Source: Cerioporus squamosus (Eukaryota > Basidiomycota > Agaricomycetes > Polyporales > Polyporaceae). From it: a stretch of 64,000 nucleotides of DNA. Location: assembly GCA_022592435.1 (NCBI GenBank), contig JABYQS010000055.1, forward strand, positions 62,001 to 126,000. The letters run 5' to 3'. The translations under genes were made by a program, and so were the position numbers. Below the pieces are notes generated by a model. It saw nothing but the letters and a program-made list of their open reading frames with translations. It was not told the origin of the DNA and searched no databases. Positions 1-11,461 of this stretch are shown here, in pieces. Position 1 is the first letter of the stretch. Each line of letters starts with the position of its first letter.

Positions 1-182
1 GCGACACCACGGCTCTGATCAAACAGTGCGGAGGGTGCGAGCAAGCTTGGTATGTCGCTCCCAGATGCCTCGCTCCTTGTGCTCGAGCTGAACTCCCGTG
101 TAGGTACTGTGACTCCGAGTGCCAACGTGCGCATTGGCCTGAACATCGGAAAGAGTGTAAGGCTCGCTCGATATCGGGTTAA
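1..182 (+). CDS. C-terminal fragment of a MYND zinc-finger protein
   Basis: The reading frame is open from the window edge (codons from base 3) to a TAA at 180-182. It encodes the Cys/His spacing of a MYND finger: CGGC, then C-x3-C, then CRYC, CxxxC and a final H-x3-C in the context HWPEHRKEC. MYND fingers bind proline-rich partner peptides and are often found at the C terminus of fungal proteins of otherwise unknown function. Only about 59 residues are inside the window, so the upstream domains and the start cannot be described. The frame ends about 400 bp before the tRNA gene. The domain call rests on the zinc-ligand pattern, which is clear; the full protein's role is not determinable. Confidence 0.8.
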   Translation, partial: DTTALIKQCGGCEQAWYVAPRCLAPCARAELPCRYCDSECQRAHWPEHRKECKARSISG

Positions 183-590
183 TTAGTATGGGATACATGC
201 AAGTTACAGGTGATGATACACACGCGGGTTTCCGAGCGCATTCGAGGGGACTGTGGGCACAGTCCACGCAACAGCAGTCATATTCTCTTTTTATATCCAT
301 TCTTGTAAGTACTTGAATCCTCACGCAAGTTCGCGTGCTCGCACCCATCGATGTTGACCGCCTGCTGGCATCATGGTCGCGTACTCTCCGTGGACGGTGT
401 CCGTTGTGAACGGTTTTGTTCTCCCTTGATCTGACTTTGCAATGCAATTGGGTCTTGCCTTGATATAATGTCGTCTCTGTGAGTTGGCCCAGTCGCCATA
501 GGATACTGTAGTAGCTTACATGGCTCTGAGTCGGGTCTGGGTAGACTGCAGGGGAAAAAGACCAGAAAAAACTAAGGAAGACAACTTCAC
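183..590. other. Intergenic, no gene seen
   Basis: Lies between the MYND gene and the 3' side of tRNA-Asn. The only long open frame here runs antisense through the tRNA gene and has no recognisable protein features. Confidence 0.5.
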
Positions 591-651
591 TGCCCCGGTG
601 AGGCTCGAACTCACGACCTTCCGATAATCGGCATACAAGGTAACAGTCGGA

Positions 652-678
<27 letters not shown>
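591..678 (-). tRNA. tRNA-Asn(GTT) with a 15-nt intron
   Basis: Read on the minus strand, a 7-bp acceptor stem (TGCCCCG with CGGGGCA), a D-arm (GCTG with CAGC), an anticodon stem (TCCGA with TCGGA) and a T-arm (GTGAG, TTCGAGC loop, CTCAC) all pair. The anticodon loop starts CTGTTA, giving anticodon GTT (Asn), and is interrupted one base after the anticodon by about 15 extra bases, the normal position of a nuclear tRNA intron. The anticodon arm and T-arm resemble fungal tRNA-Asn. The total of 88 nt is 73 nt plus the intron. Confidence 0.92.
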
Positions 679-682
<4 letters not shown>

Positions 683-837
683 AGGGGAGTCGTTTAAAGG
701 TTTATTATCGTGTGCGCGCAACATCGGAGGAAAGCGGGACACGTGCTGGGTTGTCGGGCGGCTCGGGGAGGAGGAGGCGGAAGACAGAGCTCTTCCTCCC
801 AGTCGCACTGTTGTCTCTACGCCGGGTCGCGTTCACC

Positions 838-1340
838 ATGCAGCCAACTCTCATCCGCCGTCAGCTCGGTGGCCTCGTCCCCCCGAAAATCGCATCTCCG
901 TCTATCCTCGTGAGTGTCTCAGACGGCCAGCCTCTGCCAGCACCACATTTTCGCTGACCGGGGCGTAACAGTCGTCTGGCTCCGGCGCAGGTCTCGGGCC
1001 CCTCGTGAACTTCTACTCCAAGCTCCCCAAGGGTCCTTCGCCCTCGACGGCGTCGGGCGGCATCAAGGCGCGGTACTTCAACGGCAAGAACGCGTCCGCT
1101 GCCCCCGTCCTGTTCACGATTCTCGCCATCTTCGGTCTGGGATACACCATTGACTACCAGAGTGCGTGTTTGTTGCCTCGTTGCTGGGTATATGCAGGTG
1201 TTGACGTGCGCGGCGCGGCTGTGGGGGATGGTGTGATCAGTGCATCTCAGTGAGTTGTTTTGCTTTTATAGTCGCGGTGTCGTGTCACGTCGCTGACTCG
1301 CGTTTGTTTCCCAGAGCACCACAAGAACCACGCTCACTAA
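838..1340 (+). CDS. ATP17: Mitochondrial F1Fo ATP synthase subunit f
   Basis: Exons 838-909, 972-1161 and 1315-1340 give 95 residues. The product is the small single-span membrane subunit f of the mitochondrial ATP synthase Fo sector. The body contains the family signatures LGPLVNFYSKLPKGP and IKARYFNGKNAS, then a hydrophobic span near residues 67-80 ending GLGYTIDYQ, and a short basic/His tail KHHKNHAH. The first intron uses the acceptor at 969-971 rather than the later CAG at 988-990, because only that choice keeps the SSGSGAGLGPLV frame. The N-terminal MQPTLIRRQLGG is Arg-rich and fits mitochondrial import. Length and motifs match fungal ATP17 proteins. The assignment is from family knowledge and was not searched. 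Confidence 0.93.
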
Positions 1341-2957
1341 ATCACGAGTGCCCTCGGAGGTGGAATGTGGTAGACGTAGATGGGAGTGCTTGTGTATGGA
1401 GAAGGAATTGCATTCACTCGCATTCACCTGCTGCCTCAGGAAATCGTCGCCACATCGCCACGTACTCATTGCGCCGTGAGTCTTCTGGATGGTCTGCTCT
1501 ATGCGTCCCTTGTTGCACCCGCAGGCGAGGCGATGAACCGTCCTGTTCTATCATGTTGTTCGCCATGTTCTGGGGTGCTTGCGCTCTTGGGCGACAGATG
1601 GAACTCCCTGACCTCTCCAAGTGCACCTGGTGCTCTAGCGGCTGTGTGATCAAGGCTGGCTGTAGCACTCAAACTGGTCAGTTCTCTTGACTCAGACTAG
1701 AGGACGGGACTGACGCACTGCTGTAGGCACCGAGTTTGCTGCTGGAGCAGGCATAACTTTTCGCTCGGTATGCGGTTCGGGGCAAGTCGTCGGTGCATCG
1801 CAGCTGAAGATATTGCCTCGTGAAGCTGAACAGTGGCCCTTTTCTCCCCTCATTACGTCTGGCATGTAAGCATCAATTATGTGTATCATGGACGCTGGAT
1901 GTGAGATTGGAAAGGACCTGCGCGTACTCGGGGTCGCAGACCGGATCGTCGTGACAACCACGCTGTGCCTTGGCCCCTTGAGGTGCGTACTTCGACATCA
2001 ATTCGACGCAGTATGCAATGCTTCCTCCGGCGTCATGCAATTGCTCCTGCCCCTGTCTCCGGTGTGTTCCAACCATCTGAAAGCATCACATGAAAGAGCA
2101 TGACTGGTCTGACTTGTCCCCTCCGTAGCTACCGCCTTGCGTCGACATGGACGACACCCTCATGCAGTCATCCTGACTTTCTGCGCAAGCGCATCCTACG
2201 GGCAGGCTGTAGAACCTGTTCCGCGTTGTACTGTAGGGTGAGTGTTTAGTTCGAGCTTGGTCGTTCCGCTATGGTTGTGTCAGGCGGACAGGCCAGTGAT
2301 TAACGATCTGTTCGATGTTCGAACTAATTCGAATAGCAATCCTCGAGCCACATACATCGCTTTCTATGGGTGGCCTCCTTACGTCCAGAGACCCGGTCAT
2401 CACCGTAACAAACCCCTTTGTTGGCAACACTGTATTGAATTATACTTAGCGCATAGAAATGCGAAGTCACTCTGGATCGACCTCCCTGGCCTCGAAGGCA
2501 CTATCATACCGTCTGATGAGGCGCATCTCCCGCAGCAGCATGCAGTAGTGGAGGTGCGTCTAACAGTGCTGGTGACCATCGAGCCCGAACCGAAACAATC
2601 ATCATCATAGATGCTCACAATGAGGGTTCTAGTTACGCACCACCTACACACCGCCTGAAGCAAGAATAACACGCATCCGCCAGGCGCAGAACAGCAATCT
2701 AGCACGCTTGCGCAGGCGGAGAACAGCGCGTGTGCGCGTTTGTAGTAGCGGGCTCCACCCGCTCCATCGTTGCTCGACGACGGGGGGACCGTCCGCGCAG
2801 CAACGCCCTTTGTCTTGGCGCCCTGCGTCGCTGTGAGTTTCGAAGGTCACGCTGCCTTTGTTCTCTCCGCGCAGAAAGGGGTTACGGAATCGAGAATTCG
2901 CAAAGCGCGGAATGCACCCCGGAAGACACGCGATGGAGCGCAGAAGGAGGGCGACTG
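1341..2957. other. Intergenic, no gene recognised
   Basis: About 1.6 kb between subunit f and the promoter of the CBM19-like gene. Short open frames on both strands show no signal peptide, conserved motif or consistent splice pattern. I see nothing I can support as a gene. Confidence 0.4.
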
Positions 2958-2964
2958 TATATAA
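2958..2964 (+). promoter_or_regulatory. TATA box of the CBM19-like gene
   Basis: TATATAA lies about 225 bp upstream of the start at 3190. A CT-rich stretch typical of fungal leaders follows (about 3000-3180). Confidence 0.55.
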
Positions 2965-3189
2965 CCAGGCCCTCGCGCCTCCGCTGGGGGTCAGAACACC
3001 CTTCTGTTCACAACCCCCCGCGAGCCCGGTGCTCTCTCCCCCCACTGTCCCTGTCGCCTTTCTCGCTTCACGCCTGCGTGTTCGTTCGTGTGCTACTTTC
3101 CGACGTCCCTTCTTCGCTCTTTCATCAGTACCCGTCCATCGTCCCTCGTTGTTAACGCCCTTCGTCCGCGCACGTGCTCCAAGTTCACC

Positions 3190-4592
3190 ATGTTCTCCAC
3201 GAAGCTCTCTGCCCTCGTCTTCCTCGCCCTCGCGGCGCTCTCCCAGGCTGCGCCTGCTGATTTCCAGAAGCAGAACGCGCTCGACGCGCAGAAGCTGAAC
3301 GCGAAGTTCGCGTCCCTCACCGCGGACTCCTCCTGCACTGGTACGCGTCTCTTCCTCCTCCTACTTCTCCCTTTCTTGCACCCGCGTCCATCCTCGTCGC
3401 ACCTCCTCCATGCCTCGTGGATCATGCTGACGATTGTTTGTATTTCATGACAGATGGCGACCAGGCCTGCGTCAACGGCGGCTTCGCACAGTGCTCTGGG
3501 GGCAAGTTCCAGGTCACCCAGTGCTCCGGCGGCACGTCCTGCTTCGCCCTCCCCCTCGTCGCCAAGCCCGGCACGAGCATCACCTGCGACAGCGCAGACG
3601 ACGCCGCGGCGCGCATGACTGCTGCTGGCGTCGATGGCGGCGTCGACGGCTCTGGCTCGTCCGGGTCCTCGGGCTCGACGGACAGTGCTGGTGCGGCCGG
3701 TGCGACCGCGACCGCGACCGATGGCGGCGCTGCTGGCGCGACCGCGACTGACGTTAGTGCTGCTGGTGCCACTGCGACCGATGGTGGTGCTGCTGGTGCC
3801 ACTGCGACCGATGTCGGCACCGCTGCTGCTACAACCGACGCTGGCGCTGCCGGTGCGACCGCCATCGATACTGGTGCTGCTGGTGTTACCGCGACCGACA
3901 GCAGTGCGGCCACGGCCACCGATAGCGCTGCTGCTACCGCGACGGATACTAGGTCCTCTGGCTCTAAGGGCACCGGCTCGAAGGGCTCAGGGAACAAGGG
4001 CAAGGGCAACAAGGGTCAGGGCAAGGGCAACAGCTCGAACGGCCAAGGCGCGGCCGGCGCGTCGGGCAGCGCTGCTGCTACCGCTACCGCCAGCGGTGCC
4101 GCTGCCACGGATAGCGCTGCTGTTACTGCGACCGACAGCGCTGCCGCTACTGCCACGGATAGCAGCGCCGCCGATTGCGCACAGACCGTCACCGTCACTG
4201 TCACCGCTGGTGCGGCCAACGCTACGGCCACCGACTCTTCCGCTGCGGGCGCGACAGACTCCTCCGCTGCAACTGCCACCGACTCCTCCGCTGCCACGGC
4301 CACGGATTCGTCCGCTGCGACGGCTACCGACTCGTCCGCTGCGACTGCCACGGATTCTTCCGCCGCCACGGCCACCGACTCAAGCGCTGCGACCGCGACC
4401 GACTCTGCAGCTGCGACTGCGACGGCCACCGACTCGTCGGCAGCGACTGCGACCGATGCCAGCGCGACTGCCGGCTCGGGCGCGACGGCCACCGAGGACC
4501 TCTCCTTCTCCCTCCTCGAGCCAACTGCAACTGGCAAGGCGGGCAAGGGCAGCAAGGCTGCGCGCAGCCGCTTCGCCATCAACAGGCTCTAA
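3190..4592 (+). CDS. Secreted CBM19-like protein with Ala/Thr/Ser tail
   Basis: Exons 3190-3340 and 3454-4592 encode 429 residues. A signal peptide (residues 1 to about 20, hydrophobic LSALVFLALAALSQA) is followed by a Cys-rich module at about residues 48-95. Its pattern DGDQACVNGGFAQC, TQCSGGTSCFALPL and KPGTSITC fits chitin-binding family CBM19. The rest is almost entirely Ala, Thr, Ser, Asp and Gly, with blocks related to DSSAATAT and a Lys/Gly-rich insert (about 3955-4040). Such tails are usually heavily O-glycosylated and act as cell-wall spacers. The last residues (about 365 on) are less repetitive and end in a basic stretch, with no clear GPI signal. Likely a wall- or matrix-associated protein; chitin binding is inferred from the module and there is no catalytic domain. 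Confidence 0.8.
4221..4464 (+). repeat. Imperfect in-frame coding repeats (DSSAATAT)
   Basis: Successive 21-24 bp units encode variants of TDSSAATA inside the CBM19-like gene. Third-codon positions vary between units, so the repeat is kept at protein level rather than being a fresh DNA expansion. Confidence 0.75.
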
Positions 4593-5568
4593 GCCTGGGT
4601 GGCTGAGGCGTGAGCGTGCAGTCGCACGTTCACCACTGCGGACACGATCATGGACACGTATGCGTACTTAGCCTAGTTGCGATGGACTTGCTACTACTCT
4701 TATATTCGCGCTTTCCGAAGTGCTCTGGAGCGCATGTTCTGTTATTACCGTCTTGTAGCATACTGTTATTCGAATGAAAACGCAGGCGCGCTGCGCGTGG
4801 TGATACCAATTACTGAATGATTGCACGAGGTCACTCGAGCTCAGGGAAGGCCTTCGTACGTTGACTGCCGTAAAGTCAGTTGCGTAACCGCATGGCTGCC
4901 TAATATGTGGACGTTGGGCGTCCCGATCCTTGGTCCGTAGCAGAGTCACGGTCGCCGGGACTGTCAGACTGCGTCAGCACTCTACACATCCGGCCGCAAA
5001 CGACGTGGACTGTCTGTGTGCGGTGTTGCAGCCAAAGTGACCAAGCTGCTCTCGGCGAGCTCTGGAATTCGAGGCGAAGGACTGGGAAAGACGATGTCCC
5101 CGCAAGTGGCCGAAGTTCAGGCGGTAGTACCGCGCCGGATCTGAGATGGGGCACAGCACTTGAGCGATGGGGTTGAGGGTTTGGCCTCGCTCTTCGAGCG
5201 TGGTAGGTTGAGGACGGTAGGAAGACATACAACCGTATACCATGCAGGTGTAGCTCGATGATTGTGCAAAGTGGTTAAAAGCAACTGCAAAGAGGCATCT
5301 GAATCAACCTTGGCATTCGAGCGCTCAGATCATGCATAATAGCTGATACGTCTTCGTGGGAACGGGAAGGTGCCTGAGTATCTCCTCAGAATATACTTAC
5401 GATCTACCGACCCCAAAAGTTAAAACCCTTACCTACCACCACCCATCTGCTCTACTCTTATAGTCCTTAACGTCGCGGACGACGACGACGGCCGATTTGT
5501 CACGCTGCGCCTTGTAGCCAGACTTTGACGACTTCGCTCATCCCGCGCCGGGCGCTGCGCACTCTGCT
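4593..5568. other. Intergenic, no gene recognised
   Basis: About 1 kb between the CBM19-like gene and the deubiquitinase promoter. No motif-bearing frame, tRNA or repeat was noticed. Confidence 0.4.
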
Positions 5569-5574
5569 ATAATA
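5569..5574 (+). promoter_or_regulatory. TATA-like box of the deubiquitinase gene
   Basis: TATAAT lies about 65 bp upstream of the start codon at 5636, the spacing expected for a short leader. Confidence 0.45.
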
Positions 5575-5635
5575 GCTTACCCCAGCCAGTCACTTCTCGG
5601 CACACCTGTCCGACCGCTCTCACCCCCGTACTATC

Positions 5636-8600
5636 ATGATCAAGCACAAGCACAAGCAAACGCCGCAGGATCTCTACTGGGAGAGGAAGCGGCGGGAGGA
5701 AGAGGAGAGGGACGCCAGTCTTCCGCCCGGTCTCATCAACCATGGCAACACTTGCTTCATGAACTCGACGCTGCAAGGGGTGCGTTCATATCCCTTCTCA
5801 TCTCCCCGGAGTAGGCTGCTGACATGCAGCACACGTAGCTCATCGCTACGCGTCCGCTGCACGACCTCGTACACTTCCAGGCCGTGCCGCAGTCTCTCCA
5901 ACCCCCGCAAGGCCCTTCCATTCTTGCACGGAGATCGCCCCAGTTGACGAACGGGCATGGACGCGGAGGAGCTAGCGAGCTGGCGTGGACGGAGGGCATG
6001 CCGCTGGGTGATATCTTCACGACGATCATGAAGAAGGCTTGGGACATCCAGGACGCGAAGCGGAGGGAGACTATGAGCCCGAAGTGAGTACTCATCGATC
6101 TGTTCACTTGCTGCCCGTAGCCGGGCCATCGTTCTGTCATGTTTCGACCCCTACGTACACTGTGCAACAGGCGATCCCCTCTTCGGTTCGTGCGTTGCCT
6201 CCTGCGCGGTGGAGACTCGGTCGTGTCATGTCGGGAATCCCGGCCTTTCTGATGGGAGGACTCGCGTGCCAACGGGCGCACAGTTGCCGTGCAAGGTCAA
6301 CCTTCCACTTACCGTTCCTCTGTGTTCGGACGAAAGAGAAACCTTGCTTCCATCCTACCGCCCGCGACATCGCTGAATCCTGTACTGACCGCTCCGCCTT
6401 GCAGAGAGATACTTACAACCATCGGACGGAAGTACGACCAGTACCTCGACTTCCGGCAGCAGGACGCGCATGAGTTCTTGCGGCATATGCTTGACGCCAT
6501 GCGTATGGAGGAGCTTGATGTGAGTGTTCCGCCGAGCTGCCCGCATCCGGTTCATTAACGCGTCAAGACGGCAGATTATCAAAAAGCGCCAGCCACCCCC
6601 TCCACAGACAAAACGGAAACGAACCAACCGTGAGGCAGACCCTCAGCGCGCGATACCGTCATCACCGTCTCCTTCTCTCCCTCTTCCAGAGACGTCCTCT
6701 CTACCCCCTAGCTCGCCGCGGCCGGAACCTGACCCTGCGCTCTCTCCCGAGCCCAGCGATGAGGACAAGCTGGAATCGTTCGTCGACATGCTCTTCGGCG
6801 GGCAGCTCGCGAGCATTCTCGTGTGCGAAAAGTGCAAGAAGGTGTCCGTGACGTACGAGGACTTCAACGATCTCAGCCTGAGCATCAAGCCCGAGGACTA
6901 CGTCAAGGGGCGCAAACGGGATCGTATCAAGAAGATCGCGCGCAAGCTACGTATACGACCGCCCGGGTCCAGCGCTGCGCACGACAGCTCGAATGGAAGC
7001 GGGAGTGGCAGTGGACGGATGTTCCGCGCGTCATCCATGCCGGCGAGTCCAGTGCGGCGCAGCTCCGAGGTGGCGGCGCATGAAGAGGAGCCTCCCACGA
7101 GCGTCGACCCCAGACGACGTAGCTTCGACCATCCGGGAGAAGACGACGAGGCGAAGGACGTGGTGAGGGAGATGGCGAAGCTGGGTAGTTCCTCGTCGGT
7201 GCTGGAGTCGGCGATTGCGGAGGATGGCAAGGAGACGGTTGCGGAAGAGGTGAAGGCTGTTGTTGCTGAGGAAGGGTCGAAAGCAGAAGACTGGACGGCC
7301 GTGGAAGCCGAGCCTGATGAGAGGGGGAAGGAGAAGAAGGCCGACGCGTGGGGCAAGATCGCGCGGAGGATCAGTGTCTCGATGAAGCTCAGCAAGAACG
7401 CAGACAAGGACAGAGACTCGCGTCCATCGAGCCGGGCAAGTGAGCGAGGTCGTAGGCCCGAAATCAAGGACGCCATCCGCGTCATGCGCGGTGGCGAACC
7501 GCGTTCTCCTCGCGCAACGTCCCTAGCGCCTGGAGTGTCGGCGCACGATGTCTCATCTGACGTTGGCGACGATGCAGGCATCTCTTCTCCTGTCGTGCCT
7601 CCATCTCCACGCATCAGTTCCCCTCTCGCGCAAGGAAGCAGACCATCGAGCTCGCGCCGTTCCTCAGCCAACCCGTTCAAGCACCATCATCGACATCACC
7701 ATCACCACGAGAGCACACCTGCGAGGTCACCAGTCCCGCTGCCGAAGATGTCCGAGGAGGAGAGCGCGTACCTGCGGCGCGTATTAGCTGATGTCCATCC
7801 TGTCACGGGCAATCCCCTCTCGATCCTTTCGCAAGCATTTACCGGGGGAGGCGGCGCGAGTAGTGCGGCCAACGGAACTGTGCTTGCTACGCAGGCGCTC
7901 TGGGCGAAGCTCGGCCACCTCCCGGGCATCGAGGAGTGCTTGCGCATGTTTACCGCAGTCGAGATCCTCGACGGCGAGAACATGGTCGGCTGCCATCGGT
8001 GTTGGAAGATCGCGAACGGGACGTACAAGCCGCACGTCCGCGAGAACGGCGACATTGTTCCCGGGGACGAGTCTGACAGCGAGAGCGAGTCCGGGAGTGA
8101 AGACTCGTCAGGGAAGTCTGACCAAAGCGCCGCGAGGGCACCCGAGTCGGTCCCCCTTCCAACTAGCCCACCAGGTCTCAGTGAGGCCGAGGACAGCGGG
8201 ATGGTCTCCTCGCCGGACTTGAGCATGAGCAGCGGCCGGATGTCACCTGCGTCGACATCGCTGGTTTCGACGGCGCTCACGAATGACTCGGGGGTAGCAG
8301 ACGACACGACGTCCGTCTCCTCGGCGCCGACGACTATGACCGTTCCTTCCTCACCTGTGCTACCAGCTGCGCATCTGCAGAAGGACAGTGCAATGTTACC
8401 GGAGGCGCAGACTTTTGGCGGACTGCCGATCCCGCAGATCTCCACGACCGAGGTTGATACATCCGATGCCCTTCCTGCTCCCTCTCCGTCGCGGAGGGAC
8501 GACCCGCTCAACAGGACGTGGTCGTCGACGCGTGCGGTCATCGGCGTGTCTCTGTCGGACGACTCGCTGCTCACGCCCAAGGCGCGGCGTCGTGGCCGCT

Positions 8601-9456
8601 CAAAGGCCAAGAAGGACGGCGCCGAGGACAGCGGCTCGAGCTCGGACGACGAGTTCGACGACTCCGCGAGCGACACTTCCGCCGGCACGTCGCTCTCGGA
8701 CGGATCCGCGTCACCATCGGTCTCACCACGATCCTCGGTCGAGAAGCTGTCAGAGCTGCCATCGCCTTTAGCCTCGCCGAGGTTTGGCGAGAAGTCCGTG
8801 CGGCGGGTGCAGGACAAGAAGATCCCGCGTGCGAAGCAGGTGATCCAGCGGCGCATGTACAAGCGGTACCTGATCAGCACGCCGCCGCCGATCCTCGTCA
8901 TCCATCTGAAGCGCTTCCAGCAGACGGGCAAGCACCACACGGTGTCGTTCTCGGGCGGGTTCAAGAAGCTGGACGAGTTCGTGGCGTTCCCGGAGTACCT
9001 CGACCTCGCGCCGTTCCTCGCGCCGAAGCGGGAGGACTTCACGCACGAGAAGGAGAAGGGGAAGCACAGGCAGCGTGAGCGGTGCATGTACAGGCTGTAC
9101 GCCGTCGTGGTGCACATTGGTAACATGGTGCGTGTGTCGTGCTTGTTGTGCTGTGTGTGGGGTGGAGAGGCTGACTTGTTCGATAGCTTGGTGGGCACTA
9201 TGTCGCATACACTGCGCTGCCGCCGAGCGCGCCTGCTCCTGCTCCTACTCCTGTTCCTGGAACACCCGCTCCTGATTCGGAGAAGGCTCTTCCGCCTACC
9301 CCTAGTCTGTCGGCCACTAACTCTCGCACCAGCCAGTCGTCGGAGAAACGAGAGCAGAGGAAGTGGGCGTACATCAGCGACACCGTCGTCAGGCTCACGA
9401 CCCTAGAGGAAGTTCTCAAGGCCAAGGCGTACATCTGCATGTACGAACGTGTCTGA
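5636..9456 (+). CDS. Ubiquitin carboxyl-terminal hydrolase (USP16/45 type)
   Basis: Exons 5636-5779, 5839-6083, 6405-6519, 6575-9127 and 9187-9456 give 1108 residues. It is a cysteine protease that removes ubiquitin from proteins. The Cys box is GLINHGNTCFMNSTLQ (nucleophile Cys40), the His box is LGGHYVAYT (His1023), and the third catalytic residue is Asp1084 in KWAYISDTVV. The QQDAHEFL motif and a CEKCKKVS half of the USP zinc ribbon are present. The fingers region carries a very long, low-complexity Ser/Pro/Glu insertion (roughly residues 250-860), a feature of USP16/USP45-like enzymes. No N-terminal UBP zinc finger is seen. The second intron is unusually long (321 bp), so a small missed exon there cannot be excluded. 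The USP family call is secure, the subfamily less so. Confidence 0.9.
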
Positions 9457-10219
9457 AGAGTGCTCTCGTGACTTCTTGGCTTTTCTCTCTCTTCCACGTC
9501 TGTCACATTGTTGTCGTTCGATACCCGCCTTGCATGCTTTTCTCCCGGACTGTGTCCGGACGCACTGCCACCACCTATCTCACACCATTTGCGCGTCCTC
9601 CTCCCTGAAACACATTATTCGCATTCCGTACAACATCTTCTCACCCACAGCACGTCTTGGCGGACGATATCTCCGTGCATCGCTCATCGCGCATACTCTA
9701 GCAGCAATGTATAGTATACCTAACTTATCCCCCCACACGAACACCGCGCATCTGTTAGAGTCATCTGTAGGCTTAAGTATACTTGTACCCTAGCATATCG
9801 CCCGTCTATTACCAATGGGAATACTGCCCGTTGCACTCACAAAGTACCGTTACACCACGCAGAGTCAGGGCAATGACTTCGTGCGAGATGATCCATGCAT
9901 GGCTTTGTTTGGTCTGCAACGGGAGCCAAATAACCACCCATGGGCGCCTGTGGCCTAGCTCTGCTCTTGCTCATTGTCGGTGTGCTCGGTGCTCGTTATT
10001 GGCTCCTCCTCTCCCGGGACTGCGTCTGTGGGTGCCTCGTATCTTGGCAACAAGCTGGCCCTGCTCGCTGCTATGTGCTCGTGTTTGCCTCGCCGCAAAC
10101 ACTTGCCTGGGATGGCAACTTTCTGTGTGTGCAACCGCGCTCGCTTCGCCGATTGCTACTTCACGTCCACGCCATCCGTGCATGCTCGCTTCTCAGGCAA
10201 TCCGCGCACTCCTGCGTGG
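9457..10219. other. Intergenic, no gene recognised
   Basis: Contains the 3' region of the deubiquitinase gene and the upstream region of the small gene at 10398. Nothing else was recognised. Confidence 0.4.
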
Positions 10220-10227
10220 TATATAAG
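10220..10227 (+). promoter_or_regulatory. TATA box of the small gene at 10398
   Basis: TATATAAG lies 170 bp upstream of the start codon, followed by a CACC-rich leader. Confidence 0.5.
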
Positions 10228-10397
10228 TGGGATGTTTCTGACATGAAGTCCCCATCACCAACCAGGCCTTCCAGCGTCCTCTCGACATCCAGAGATCCCA
10301 CTGCATCTAGCTAGCCTCTGCTGCTCGCACACTCAACACCACCACCACTGCTCACATCACCAGTACCACTCTCACCTCGAGCACTACCATCACCACA

Positions 10398-10607
10398 ATG
10401 TCCTACTCCGCGAACTCCCCTGCCTACGCCTTCTTCCCCACCAGCCCCGCGTCCCCGAACGCGTTCGCGCTCTTCGCGTCCACGCAGTCGCCGCGCGACA
10501 CATACCACATGTACGAGGACGCACGCCAGGCGCTGCGGCCCTCGAACGCGCGCACCGCGCAGAGGAAGACGACCAAGTCCGGCCTGAAGAAGATCTTCGG
10601 GCTGTAG
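10398..10607 (+). CDS. Small uncharacterised protein, 69 residues
   Basis: A single exon encodes 69 residues. The N-terminal half is rich in Ser, Ala, Pro and Phe. The C-terminal half is basic and ends KSGLKKIFGL, a possible short amphipathic helix. There is no signal peptide or membrane span. Support for a real gene comes from the TATA box at 10220, a CA-rich leader, strong G/C bias at third codon positions, and a start codon in good context after CACA. I do not recognise the family. It could be a small cytosolic protein of the kind often seen as highly expressed orphan genes in mushrooms. No function is proposed. Confidence 0.6.
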   Translation: MSYSANSPAYAFFPTSPASPNAFALFASTQSPRDTYHMYEDARQALRPSNARTAQRKTTKSGLKKIFGL

Positions 10608-11461
10608 ACGCACCCGCTTGCGGGCTAGTCCCCAAGCCGGCCTCATGGTCACCAATCGCCCTGCCATCCTGCCGCTGGGGCGACGCACCACCGCATCCCC
10701 GCCGGCGAACGACCTCCTCCCGGTCCCCGGCCGTTTCGCGCTGCGCCCTCATCGACGCGCATGCGCACGCCCCACACGGGACGACGATCGACACGCGCGC
10801 ACCTTACGAGCTGCCGCTTCACGCTCCCGCTCAGATCCCTTCCCGCCGTAAACCTCGTCCTTGGCGAGTCGGCACGCCCTCCAGAGATCCTGTGGATAGG
10901 AGGGACTCGGAAGCACTCATTGTCACGGACTGCGGACCTACTAGTACTGAATATACTACCTTACGCTCCTTGTTGTATACGTATCTCGGTTTTCTAGACT
11001 TGTCATACCATTCTTGAATTCTGCTGTTCCATCTCAACTGGCGTTTGCACCGGACGCGTCTCGAGTAGTTCCTGCGATGCTGCATGACAAGCCCTAACTA
11101 AGACACAACTGAAAGTACCTGCCTCTCGGATCAGTATGACTTGAAGCGAGCTCGGAGAAACATGACCTGGTCAGGCTCGGGACTAATAGTACACAAAGTT
11201 ACATGCAAGATGCCATTGCGAGCCGCGATGATAGAGTGGAATCTACTAATACATGAATGTGTGTGTCGCGACCCAGAGATGTTGAACGTCTGGGAGGGTC
11301 GGATTATGTTGAATACCCGACGTACTTACGTGCTATTTTACTTCTACGTCCTGCGTCCGCATCCAAGCGCACCCGCGCACACCGAGACTATGATACAAGC
11401 AATCCCCTTCCCCTCTCCTCTACTCTCCGACACTCACCCAGCGGCCCAGGCAAGGTAGCTT
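10608..11461. other. Intergenic, converging 3' ends
   Basis: Lies between the small plus-strand gene and the 3' end of the minus-strand SHMT gene. No further gene was recognised. Confidence 0.4.

Noticed and set aside
19..672. A 217-codon minus-strand frame
   Set aside because: It runs through the tRNA-Asn gene and antisense to the MYND coding tail, and has no conserved features.
3422..4582. Long minus- and plus-strand alternative frames over the CBM19-like gene (Val/Ala- and Arg/Leu-rich)
   Set aside because: Low-complexity repeats in GC-rich coding DNA stay open in several frames. Only the frame with the signal peptide and cysteine module is supported.
6084..6404. A possible extra exon inside the 321-bp intron 2 of the deubiquitinase
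   Set aside because: Internal GT and AG sites exist, but no in-frame insert with USP-like residues was found, and direct joining gives a continuous conserved sequence.
7702..9198. A 498-codon open frame on the minus strand
   Set aside because: It is fully antisense to the deubiquitinase exon 4, which has catalytic motifs and clean splice sites. The minus frame is Ser/Arg-rich and without domains.
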